Assembly (NCBI GenBank): GCA_011055475.1
Contig: DSDH01000594.1
Coordinates: forward strand, 1-9,728
Direction: 5' to 3'
Origin: Phycisphaerales bacterium
Lineage (GTDB): Bacteria > Planctomycetota > Phycisphaerae > Sedimentisphaerales > Anaerohalosphaeraceae
DNA length: 9,728 nt
Below the pieces are notes generated by a model. That model saw only the letters and a list, made by a program, of their open reading frames with translations, made no database searches and was not told the origin of the DNA. This document shows positions 1 through 6,640 of this stretch, piece after piece. A program made the translations under genes and the position numbers. The number at the start of each line of letters is the position of its first letter. Position 1 is the first letter of the stretch.

Positions 1-130
1 GTCCTGAAGATGGGACCGTGCGTCACCCCATGGCCACACAAGTGTGGCCATGCCACCCACGATTGGGCATGTCCTGGCGATACGGGGCGGTCGTCACCCC
101 ATGGCCACACAAGCGTGGCCATGCCACCCA
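1..130. repeat. Two tandem ~70-bp units with REP-like palindromes
   Basis: Two units begin with GTCCTG at 1 and 71. Their best conserved part is a 39-base block at 21-59 and 92-130 that differs at one base. Each block contains a palindrome: arms CATGGCCACAC (29-39) and GTGTGGCCATG (42-52) around AA in unit 1, and arms at 100-110 and 113-123 with one mismatch in unit 2. The region is open in several frames, but the predicted peptides (for example PWPHKCGHAT) are only translated repeat, so I do not call a gene here. I recall similar palindromes scattered between planctomycete genes, but could not check this. They may be intergenic REP-type elements. No flanking transposase is visible. Confidence 0.8.
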
Positions 131-163
131 ACAACCTTGTAGACCCCCCCACCGTCATCCCGA

Positions 164-188
164 CCGGAGGGCCGAAGGCCCGGAGCGG
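164..188. repeat. Small GC-rich hairpin (GGGCC-GAA-GGCCC)
   Basis: A 5-bp perfect stem GGGCC/GGCCC (169-173 and 177-181) closes a GAA loop, with CCGGAG-like sequence on both sides. It lies between the palindromic repeats and the first ORF. There is no T-tract, so it is not a typical terminator. It may be a second short intergenic repeat type. Confidence 0.45.
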
Positions 189-230
189 AGGGACCCGTTT
201 AAACAGCACTTCCACAAGGCACCTGGCACC

Positions 231-851
231 ATGTCACAACAACATCATCTGACTACTACCAGCGAGCCACCACAACGCCCAGTGCACCCGCCATCAAGCC
301 CAGAGACGAGGCAAAGGCAGCCAAGTATACGGAGGCCTTCGGCAACCACCGCGCCACAGGCAACAGAAGCTCCTTGGGAACGAGAAATCCCGCCGATCCC
401 CGCTGATGTGTCATACTCGATCCTCAAGGATGAGCGGTTCCTGAACATCAAACGCAGCATTGATGTACGGCTGAACAAGAAGGTGTCCAAGGAAACTCTT
501 CGCAATATAGCCCTAAAGCTAAAGGCCCAAGACCCGACTCCCTATGAACGGACCTTCATCTGTCACGTCTTGCCAGGCATGAAGGTTGGGGCCGGAGCAT
601 GGGCTACGGCGCATTTCAATCCTGATCTGAAGATTGAGATTCTCGGACTCAGCCTTGAACAAGAGAAAGCGCTCACAGCCCGAGCGAATGTTCCATCGCG
701 CGAAGTTATTGGTACATGGCTGGACGAGAGACCGTTTGTCGGCTCTAGGATTACACTGTTCCGGGAAAACGGCGTCTTGTTTATGGAATCTACATACCCC
801 GATGGAAGTTCAGGTAAGGAAGAAATGGTAGAAGGTACACTCCGCACATGA
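231..851 (+). CDS. Uncharacterised protein, probably truncated by an in-frame TGA
   Basis: This encodes 206 residues when read from the ATG at 231. The frame is open back to position 18, but that part is translated repeat, so 231 is the preferred start even though no good ribosome binding site is visible. Residues 1 to about 50 are rich in Pro, Ser, Thr and Gln and look disordered. The rest looks like a folded domain, with segments such as KRSIDVRLNKKVS, YERTFICHVLPGM, GAGAWATAHFNPDL and REVIGTWLDERPFVG. I recall this as a widespread bacterial family of unknown function, whose members continue beyond the point where this ORF stops. The TGA at 849-851 is followed by 39 more sense codons in the same frame with family-like sequence. 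It is therefore either a pseudogene or a shortened variant. Lower GC than its neighbours suggests it was acquired. No function is proposed. Confidence 0.6.
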   Translation: MSQQHHLTTTSEPPQRPVHPPSSPETRQRQPSIRRPSATTAPQATEAPWEREIPPIPADVSYSILKDERFLNIKRSIDVRLNKKVSKETLRNIALKLKAQDPTPYERTFICHVLPGMKVGAGAWATAHFNPDLKIEILGLSLEQEKALTARANVPSREVIGTWLDERPFVGSRITLFRENGVLFMESTYPDGSSGKEEMVEGTLRT

Positions 852-971
852 AGAACGTTTCGGAGAACAGGCCCAAGTCTGGCTGGTGATTTCTACCTGA
901 TAGATGATGAAGGCAAGCTCCAGCTCCACGATGACGAAGGGCACATCGCGACCGCAAGGAGACTGCGATGA
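849..971 (+). pseudogene. In-frame continuation of the 231-851 ORF beyond a TGA
   Basis: Reading on in the same frame after the TGA at 849-851 gives 39 sense codons before a second TGA at 969-971. The peptide includes AGDFYLIDDEGKLQLHDDEG and ends HIATARRLR. It has the alternating acidic/aromatic character of a folded C-terminus rather than random sequence. In family members as I remember them, a Gly-Arg-Arg-Phe-like segment sits where this sequence reads stop-Arg-Thr-Phe. A single GGA to TGA change could therefore explain the stop. This is an inference from memory. The full-length gene would span 231-971 (246 residues). A sequencing or assembly error is the alternative explanation. Confidence 0.5.
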
Positions 972-1118
972 CTATAAGGTCCCACGTCTGCCCATGCATG
1001 GGTACTCCTCCGTCAGACCCCGCTTAGGGACCCAAGCTCATCGCCCGTTCTCGGGTGTCCCACCACACCCTGTCTCTAGAAAAACGGTAGGTAAGTTGGG
1101 TGGTTCTTTGGCTCACCA

Positions 1119-1874
1119 TCACTTCTGTTCGGGGCTGGGCAGGCCGAGTTCGGTCATGACCATTTGCATGTCCTCCCAGACGCGGCGGCGGTTCTCCGGC
1201 GAGTAGCTGCGCAGGAGGTACGCGGGGTGGTAGGTGGCCATGAGCTTGACCGGGGGCCGTTCGGGCGAGAAGGAGTACTCGTGGAACCGCCCGCGAAGCC
1301 GGCCGATGGGCAGGTTCACCTCCAACAGGCCGTTGGCTGCGTGAGCCCCCAGGCCCACGATAATCTCCGGCCGGATCGCCTCGAGCTGCCGCCGCAGGAA
1401 CGGCCGGCAGTTGGCCTTCTCCTCCGGCCGCGGGTCGCGGTTGCCTGGCGGGCGGCACTTGAGCGTGTTGCAGATGAACACATCCGACCGTTGCAGCCCC
1501 ATCGCCGTGATGATCTTGGTGAGCAGTTGACCCGCACGGCCGACGAAGGGCCGCCCCTGGGCGTCCTCATCGGCCCCGGGGGCCTCGCCCACGAACACCA
1601 GCCGGGCCCGCGGACTGCCCTCGCCGGGCACGACGTGGTTGCGGGTCGCGGCCAGCTCCTCGCACAGGGTGCACCGCGCCACCTCCTCGGCCACCGCCGC
1701 CAGCACCGCCGCCGGATCGGCGCCGTCATCCGCCGCCGCCGGACCGGTTGACCCTTGGGCAGGCGTCGCGGCCTGTGCCGGAGCCGCCCCCCGCACGGTG
1801 AAATCGCCGGTGAAGAACCGCTCCATCTCGGCGTGCTGCCGTATCGCCTTCCGAATGTCCGTCGCATCGTCCAT
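1119..1874 (-). CDS. udg: Family 4 uracil-DNA glycosylase with 4Fe-4S cluster
   Basis: This enzyme removes uracil from DNA in base excision repair. The 251-residue protein has the motif-A region GEAPGADEDAQGRPFVGRAG (97-116) and the HPAYLLR motif (216-222). Four cysteines, C68, C71, C140 and C156, match the spacing I recall for the iron-sulphur ligands of the Thermus family 4 enzyme (CxxC, then 69, then 16 residues). The first ~60 residues are an Ala/Pro-rich extension, longer than in the compact ~200-residue members. I chose the ATG at 1874. A TTG at 1928 would add 18 residues that look like intergenic sequence. The gene is divergent from the PD40/TPR gene and stands alone on the minus strand. 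The family assignment is firm; uracil specificity is inferred from the family. Confidence 0.93.
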   Translation of the reverse strand: MDDATDIRKAIRQHAEMERFFTGDFTVRGAAPAQAATPAQGSTGPAAADDGADPAAVLAAVAEEVARCTLCEELAATRNHVVPGEGSPRARLVFVGEAPGADEDAQGRPFVGRAGQLLTKIITAMGLQRSDVFICNTLKCRPPGNRDPRPEEKANCRPFLRRQLEAIRPEIIVGLGAHAANGLLEVNLPIGRLRGRFHEYSFSPERPPVKLMATYHPAYLLRSYSPENRRRVWEDMQMVMTELGLPSPEQK

Positions 1875-1908
1875 GTCGCCGCCGAGTGTAGCCGCCCGCC
1901 GGGCCCCT

Positions 1909-1947
1909 GGCAACCGGCCCGGCGACAAAAACGCCCGGCCGGTTGCC
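1909..1947. promoter_or_regulatory. Inverted repeat in divergent intergenic region
   Basis: GGCAACCGGCC at 1909-1919 and GGCCGGTTGCC at 1937-1947 are perfect reverse complements (11 bp) separated by 17 bases that include an AAAAA run. The repeat sits between two divergently transcribed genes, and its right arm overlaps the possible -35 element of the plus-strand gene. It could be an operator, or an RNA hairpin in either leader. There is no direct evidence for a binding protein. Confidence 0.45.
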
Positions 1948-1971
1948 CCCGGCGGACCGTTTTGATACAGT
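1943..1971 (+). promoter_or_regulatory. Possible sigma70-type promoter for the PD40/TPR gene
   Basis: TTGCCC (1943-1948), a 17-base spacer and TACAGT (1966-1971, preceded by TGA) match the -35 and -10 consensus at four of six positions each. The placement is sensible, about 60 bases before the chosen start codon. With such partial matches in GC-rich DNA, this is only a candidate. Confidence 0.3.
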
Positions 1972-2021
1972 GGGCGCGTAATGTTAGTCAGGGAGGACCG
2001 GATGTGTCAGGGTGTCGGGTC

Positions 2022-2027
2022 GGAGGA
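2022..2027 (+). promoter_or_regulatory. Ribosome binding site that decides the start at 2035
   Basis: GGAGGA lies seven bases before the ATG at 2035. Two earlier in-frame ATGs, at 1981 and 2002, would add 18 or 11 residues. The one at 2002 has a purine run at 1991-1997 only four bases upstream. Starting at 2035 puts the Arg-rich head directly before the hydrophobic segment, as expected of a signal anchor. Confidence 0.55.
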
Positions 2028-2034
2028 AGCGACC

Positions 2035-4326
2035 ATGCGGTCGTCGAGGAGCAGGATTGGACTGGCCGTGGGGGGTGTTGCGCTGGGGTTGTGCGCGGTC
2101 GGCGCCTGGTGGGCGCTGTCGCATAGCCGGTGGGGCCGTCTTCGCACCCTCATCGACGCCTATGACCCGGCGGGCGAGTTCGTCGCCCTGACCATCGAGT
2201 ACCCCTTCCAGGATGCCCTGTTCCCCGTGGATATCGTGCCGCCGACGGTGCGGTGGACGGACGCGGCCGAGCACGCCCGGTGCTGGCTGGTGACGCTGGA
2301 GACACCCGGCGACAAGGAGCCGATGCACTTTTTGGCCGAGGAAAACCGCTGGACCATCCCCGAAGACGCCTGGCGGCGGGCCCGGGCGGCGGCCGGCCGT
2401 GGCCCGATCCAGCTTGGCGTGGCCGGGGCGGACGACCGCAAGCGGCAAATCGTCTCCCACGGCCACATCTCGTTCGAGATCAGCCCCGAGCCGGTCGCGG
2501 CGCCGATCTTTTACCGGGAGGTGAACCTGCCCTTCATCGAGGCGGTCAAGGACCCCTCGCGCATCCGCTGGCGGTTCGGAGCCGTGTCCTCAGCGCAGCC
2601 GCCGGTGGTCCTGGAGAATCTGCCCGTCTGCGGCAACTGCCACTCGTTCAGCGCCGATGGCAGCGTGCTGGGCATGGACGTGGACTACGCCAACAGCAAG
2701 GGCTCCTACGTCATCACGCGAACGACCGAGGACATGGTGCTGGCCACGAGTGACGTCATCACGTGGAACGACTATCGCAAGGAAGACGGCGAGCAGACGT
2801 TCGGCCTGCTCAGCCAGGTCTCGCCGGATGGGCGGTACGTCCTCAGCACGGTCAAGGACAAGAGCGTCTTCGTGCCGCAGGAGGACCTGGCGTTCTCGCA
2901 GTTGTTCTTCCCGCTCAAGGGTATCCTGGTCGTGTATGACCGGGCGACGGAGGAGTTTTACCCCCTGCCGGGCGCGGACGACCCGCAGTACGTGCAGAGC
3001 AACCCCACGTGGAGCCCGGACGGCCGGACGGTGGTCTTCGCCCGGTCCAAGGCGTATGACCTGCGCGACACCCGCGGCCAGGGCAAGCTGCTCCTGACGC
3101 GGGAGGAGTGCCTGGAGTTCACGCGGGATCGCCAGCCGTTCCGCTTCGACCTGTACCGCGTGCCCTTCAACGAGGGCCGCGGCGGCACGCCCGAACCAAT
3201 CGAGGGGGCCTCCAACAATGGATTGAGCAATTACTTCGCCCGGTTCAGCCCGGATGGGCGGTGGATCGTGTTCTGCCGGGCCGAGAGCTACATGCTCCTG
3301 CAGCCCGACAGCCAGTTGTACATCATCCCGGCCGAGGGCGGCACGGCCCGCCGGCTCGAATGCAACACGGACCTGATGAACTCCTGGCACAGCTTCTCAC
3401 CGGATGGACGGTGGCTGGTCTTCTCCTCCAAGGCGTTCACCCCGTACACGCAGTTGTTCTTGGCGCACATCGACGCCGAGGGGCACAGTCGGCCGCCCGT
3501 GCTGCTGGAGCATTTCACGGCCCCGGACCGGGCGGCGAATATCCCCGAGTTCGTGAACCTCAAGCCCACGGCGATCCGCCGGATTCACGAGGATTTCCTC
3601 AACGACTATTCGTTTGTCCGGGCGGGCAACGAGTTCTACCGCTCGGGCGAGGCGGACGCCGCGATTCGCAACTACCGCAAGGCCCTCGAACTCAACCCGA
3701 ACAACGCCAAGGCCCATCACCGATTGGGCTTTCTGCTCTACAACGTGCAGGAACAACCCGCCGCGGGGTTCGAGCATCTTCGTCGGGCGGTGGCCCTGGG
3801 GCCACGGGACGGCGCGGCACAGTACGACCTCGGCTACGCCCTGCTCCATCAGGGCCGCGTCACCGAGGCCGTGGTGCACCTGGAGGAGGCCGTCCGCCTG
3901 CTGCCGCGGGGCTGGGACAAGCAGTATAACCCCACGGACATGAACTACACGTTGGGCCTGGCCCTGTTGCAGGCCGAGCAGTACGGTAAGGCCGCGGCCG
4001 CCTGGCGGCGAACGCTGGAACACTCGCCCGATCACGCCCGGGCGCGCTATGGGCTGGCGACGGCCCTGGCGGCGATGGGGCAGATCGACGCACCGATGGC
4101 CGAATACCATCGGGCGGTGGCACTGGATCCCACGGTGGATCGTTCGGCGGCGTTCCACAACCTGATTGCGGCCAATTATGCCCGCCAAGGACGCTACCAG
4201 GAGGCCTCAGCAGCCGCTCGACGGGCCCTGCGGATCGCACAATCCACGGGCAAGACGCAACTGGCCTACCAGATTATGGATCAGATCACCCAGTATCAAC
4301 AAATGGCCGGGGCAAGCGGCTTCTGA
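2035..4326 (+). CDS. Membrane-anchored PD40 beta-propeller/TPR protein with CxxCH motif
   Basis: This 763-residue protein begins with Arg-rich MRSSRSR followed by a hydrophobic stretch (about 8-28), a likely signal anchor that places the rest outside the cytoplasm. Next comes a beta-rich domain with an FP...PPTVRW signature. At C199-C202-H203 is CGNCH, a c-type haem attachment motif. Four PD40/WD40-like TolB-type blades follow, with SPDGR at about 263, 327, 405 and 455. From about residue 523 to the end there are tandem TPRs (for example AIRNYRKALELNPNNAKAH). I recall related 'PD40 plus TPR' proteins in Planctomycetota and Bacteroidota, without a defined function. A scaffold or sensor in the periplasm is plausible but inferred. 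The haem is unproven, since only one CxxCH is present and no cytochrome genes are nearby. The gene is separated by 183 bp from the sugar-acid cluster, so it is probably not part of that operon. Confidence 0.85.
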   Translation: MRSSRSRIGLAVGGVALGLCAVGAWWALSHSRWGRLRTLIDAYDPAGEFVALTIEYPFQDALFPVDIVPPTVRWTDAAEHARCWLVTLETPGDKEPMHFLAEENRWTIPEDAWRRARAAAGRGPIQLGVAGADDRKRQIVSHGHISFEISPEPVAAPIFYREVNLPFIEAVKDPSRIRWRFGAVSSAQPPVVLENLPVCGNCHSFSADGSVLGMDVDYANSKGSYVITRTTEDMVLATSDVITWNDYRKEDGEQTFGLLSQVSPDGRYVLSTVKDKSVFVPQEDLAFSQLFFPLKGILVVYDRATEEFYPLPGADDPQYVQSNPTWSPDGRTVVFARSKAYDLRDTRGQGKLLLTREECLEFTRDRQPFRFDLYRVPFNEGRGGTPEPIEGASNNGLSNYFARFSPDGRWIVFCRAESYMLLQPDSQLYIIPAEGGTARRLECNTDLMNSWHSFSPDGRWLVFSSKAFTPYTQLFLAHIDAEGHSRPPVLLEHFTAPDRAANIPEFVNLKPTAIRRIHEDFLNDYSFVRAGNEFYRSGEADAAIRNYRKALELNPNNAKAHHRLGFLLYNVQEQPAAGFEHLRRAVALGPRDGAAQYDLGYALLHQGRVTEAVVHLEEAVRLLPRGWDKQYNPTDMNYTLGLALLQAEQYGKAAAAWRRTLEHSPDHARARYGLATALAAMGQIDAPMAEYHRAVALDPTVDRSAAFHNLIAANYARQGRYQEASAAARRALRIAQSTGKTQLAYQIMDQITQYQQMAGASGF

Positions 4327-4509
4327 GGGCCTGCTTGCCGGAATCGCAACGAACCCGCAGAGCATCTTATCGGTTTTGCGCCCGCCTTTCGTGGTTTTGC
4401 CCGCTTTTTGCCGCACAGGGCTATTGATCGGCGGGGTCCGTCCCTGTAAGGTAAGGGCTCGACGTGGCGGGGTACACGCCCAAGTGGTTCCAATGTGACA
4501 GGAGGCCGT

Positions 4510-5775
4510 ATGGCGGGAAAGAGGAATGCGATTGTCGCCCAGTCGGGTGGGCCCACGGCGGTGATTAACGCCAGTGCGTGCGGGGTGATTCAGGAGGCGA
4601 TCGCCTCCGGCCGGATCGACCGCGTCTTCGGGGCAACCAACGGCATTCTGGGCGTCCTGCAGGAGGACCTGTTCGACATCAGCGCCGAGAAGCCCGAGAC
4701 GATCGAGGCCCTCAAGCGGACCCCGGCGGCGGCGATCGGGTCGTGCCGGTACAAGCTCAAGAGCCTCAAGGACTCGCGGGCCGATTATGAGCGGATCCTG
4801 GCCGTGTTCGAGGCGCACAATATTCACTACTTCTTCTACATCGGCGGCAACGACTCGATGGACACCGCCGACAAGGTTAACAAGCTGGCGGCCGAGACCG
4901 GCTATGATTTGGTGTGCATCGGCGTGCCCAAGACCATCGACAACGACTTGGCGTGCACGGACCATTGCCCGGGATACGGCAGCGTCGCCAAGTACGTTGC
5001 CACCAGCGCCATGAACGCCGGACGGGACACCGAGGCGCTCTATACCACCGACACGTGCACCATCCTGGAGGTGATGGGCCGCAACGCCGGCTGGATCGCC
5101 GCGGCGACGGGCCTGGCGCGACGGGTGGACGAGGATGCGCCGCATCTGATCTACCTGCCGGAGGTCGCCTTCGATGTCGACCGGTTTGTGGAGGATGTGA
5201 AGGACGTATTGGGACGATTCAAACGAGTGTTCATCGTGGCCGGCGAGGGGCTTCGCGGGGCCGACGGCCAGTATATCACGGCCGACACGGGCAAGTTCGG
5301 CAAGGACAGCTTCGGCCATGCCCAGCTCGGCGGCGTCGCAGAGATTCTCAAGGCCATCGTGGAGGAGCGAGTCCACATCAAGGCCCGGTTCAACAAGCTG
5401 GGCACAAACCAGCGCAGCGCGATGCACTTCGCCTCGCTGACGGACGTGGATGAGGCGTACCTGTGCGGCCAGGCGGCGGTGCAGACGGCCCTGAGTGGGC
5501 AGAACGGCAAAATGGTGACGCTCGTCCGTGAGTCGGACAACCCGTACCGATGCACCACGGGCCTGGCGCCGCTCAGCGAGGTGGCCAACGGCGAGCACCT
5601 GCTGCCGCGTGAATACATCAACGAGGCGGGCAACGGCGTGACACCGGCGATGCTCGATTACGTGCGGCCGCTGGTGCGGGGAGAGGCCCCCATCACGATC
5701 GGGGGCGACGGGTTGCCCGTGTACATGCGGTTCGAGCGCAAAACCGTTGCGAAGAAGCTGCCCAAGTACCTGTAG
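4510..5775 (+). CDS. pfp: Pyrophosphate-dependent 6-phosphofructokinase
   Basis: This enzyme phosphorylates fructose 6-phosphate reversibly with pyrophosphate in the cytoplasm. The 421-residue protein has the phosphofructokinase fold signatures QSGGPTAVIN near the N-terminus, GGNDS at 112-116, PKTIDND at 140-146 and MGRNAGW from 189. Two positions point to PPi rather than ATP as donor: Asp115, where ATP enzymes have Gly (GGDG), and Lys141, where ATP enzymes have Gly (PGTIDND). D144 would be the catalytic base. The GGND form differs slightly from the usual GGDD of PPi enzymes. I chose the ATG at 4510 because AGGAGG (4500-4505) precedes it; a GTG at 4495 is less likely. The gene leads a co-directional cluster and ends 17 bp before the SDR gene. 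Confidence 0.92.
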   Translation: MAGKRNAIVAQSGGPTAVINASACGVIQEAIASGRIDRVFGATNGILGVLQEDLFDISAEKPETIEALKRTPAAAIGSCRYKLKSLKDSRADYERILAVFEAHNIHYFFYIGGNDSMDTADKVNKLAAETGYDLVCIGVPKTIDNDLACTDHCPGYGSVAKYVATSAMNAGRDTEALYTTDTCTILEVMGRNAGWIAAATGLARRVDEDAPHLIYLPEVAFDVDRFVEDVKDVLGRFKRVFIVAGEGLRGADGQYITADTGKFGKDSFGHAQLGGVAEILKAIVEERVHIKARFNKLGTNQRSAMHFASLTDVDEAYLCGQAAVQTALSGQNGKMVTLVRESDNPYRCTTGLAPLSEVANGEHLLPREYINEAGNGVTPAMLDYVRPLVRGEAPITIGGDGLPVYMRFERKTVAKKLPKYL

Positions 5776-5792
5776 GGGCGGAAAGGCCGAAG

Positions 5793-6608
5793 ATGAAGCA
5801 TTTGTTCGACGTGCGCGATAAGGCGGTCGTGATCACCGGGGGCGCGGGTGTTCTGTGTGGGACGATGGCGCGGGAGCTGGCCGCGCGCGGCGCCAAGGTC
5901 TGCGTGGCCGACTACGACGAGATGCGGGCCCATGAGGTGTGCCGCCAGATCGAGGCCGACGGCGGATTCGCGTTGCCGGTGCGGATCGACGTGCTGGACC
6001 GCGGCACCGTGAAAGGGGCGTTTTCCTGCGCGCTGGAGAGTATCGGGCATATCGACGTTCTCATCAACGGCGCCGGCGGCAATAAGAAGGACGCGACGTG
6101 CGCGCCGCCTGACACGTTCTTTGATCTGCCCGATGAGGCGATCCGCGCGGTGTTCGATTTGAACTGCCTGGGCACCATCATCCCCACGCAGGTGTTCGGG
6201 CGCTATATGGCCGACCGGGGCGAGGGGGTCATCGTGAACATCTCGTCGATGAACGCCTTTCGGCCGCTGACCAACATCGCGGCGTATTCGGCGGCCAAGG
6301 CGGCGGTGAGCAACTTCACGCAATGGCTGGCGACGTATATGGCCCAGCGGCACAGCCCGAACATCCGCGTCAATGCGATTGCGCCGGGGTTCTTCCTGAC
6401 CGAGCAGAATCGGTTCCTGCTGACGGATGAATCGGGTGAGCTGACGCCGCGGGGTCGGACGATCGTCGACCATACGCCGATGGGCCGCTTCGGAGAGCCC
6501 GATGACCTCCTCGGAACCCTCTTGTGGCTGGTCAGCGACGCCTCGCGGTTCGTCACCGGCGTGGTCGTGCCCGTGGATGGCGGATTCGCGGCCTTCAGCG
6601 GCGTGTAG
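5793..6608 (+). CDS. SDR oxidoreductase, probable D-mannonate/D-fructuronate oxidoreductase
   Basis: This is a classical short-chain dehydrogenase of 271 residues. The Rossmann glycine motif TGGAGVLCG is at 15-23. An Asp at 40 after beta-2 suggests NAD(H) preference. NGAGG is at 92-96, the structural Asn in DLNCLGT is at 124, and the catalytic triad is S152, Y165 and K169 (YSAAK). The segments SSMNAFRPLTNIAAYSAAK, APGFFLTEQNRFLLTDE, DHTPMGRFGEPDDLLGTLLW and the C-terminal PVDGGFAAFSGV closely resemble the SDR-type D-mannonate oxidoreductases (Bacillus UxuB-like) as I remember them. These interconvert D-fructuronate and D-mannonate. Gluconate 5-dehydrogenase-like activity is the main alternative. 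It lies between the PPi-PFK and HAD genes with short gaps. Its partnership with a downstream epimerase and 6-phosphogluconate dehydrogenase fits sugar-acid metabolism. Confidence 0.85.
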   Translation: MKHLFDVRDKAVVITGGAGVLCGTMARELAARGAKVCVADYDEMRAHEVCRQIEADGGFALPVRIDVLDRGTVKGAFSCALESIGHIDVLINGAGGNKKDATCAPPDTFFDLPDEAIRAVFDLNCLGTIIPTQVFGRYMADRGEGVIVNISSMNAFRPLTNIAAYSAAKAAVSNFTQWLATYMAQRHSPNIRVNAIAPGFFLTEQNRFLLTDESGELTPRGRTIVDHTPMGRFGEPDDLLGTLLWLVSDASRFVTGVVVPVDGGFAAFSGV

Positions 6609-6640
6609 TCTTCTGCACAACGAACAACGGAAAGGAGATC

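Noticed and set aside
1..130. Possible CRISPR array
   Set aside because: Only two units are present, the blocks are palindromic rather than repeat-spacer, the linkers are related to each other, and no cas genes are seen.
849..851. Selenocysteine or programmed readthrough at the TGA
   Set aside because: I see no convincing SECIS-like hairpin directly downstream, and the position corresponds to Gly rather than Cys in the family as I remember it.
991..1002. Perfect palindrome CCCATGCATGGG
   Set aside because: It is short, single-copy and not placed at a clear promoter, so it may be chance.
1053..1070. Hairpin GGGTGT/ACACCC as a terminator of the glycosylase gene
   Set aside because: The stem is six base pairs and there is no T-run on either strand after it.
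4431..4460. TTGATC-N17-TAAGGT as promoter of the PFK cluster
   Set aside because: The -10 match is only three of six; a promoter probably lies in the 4327-4509 gap, but this one is not supported well enough to list.
4207..5598. Long minus-strand open frame opposite the PFK gene
   Set aside because: It is the antisense shadow of a GC-rich gene. The plus strand has full catalytic motifs, while the minus-strand peptide shows no recognisable domain.
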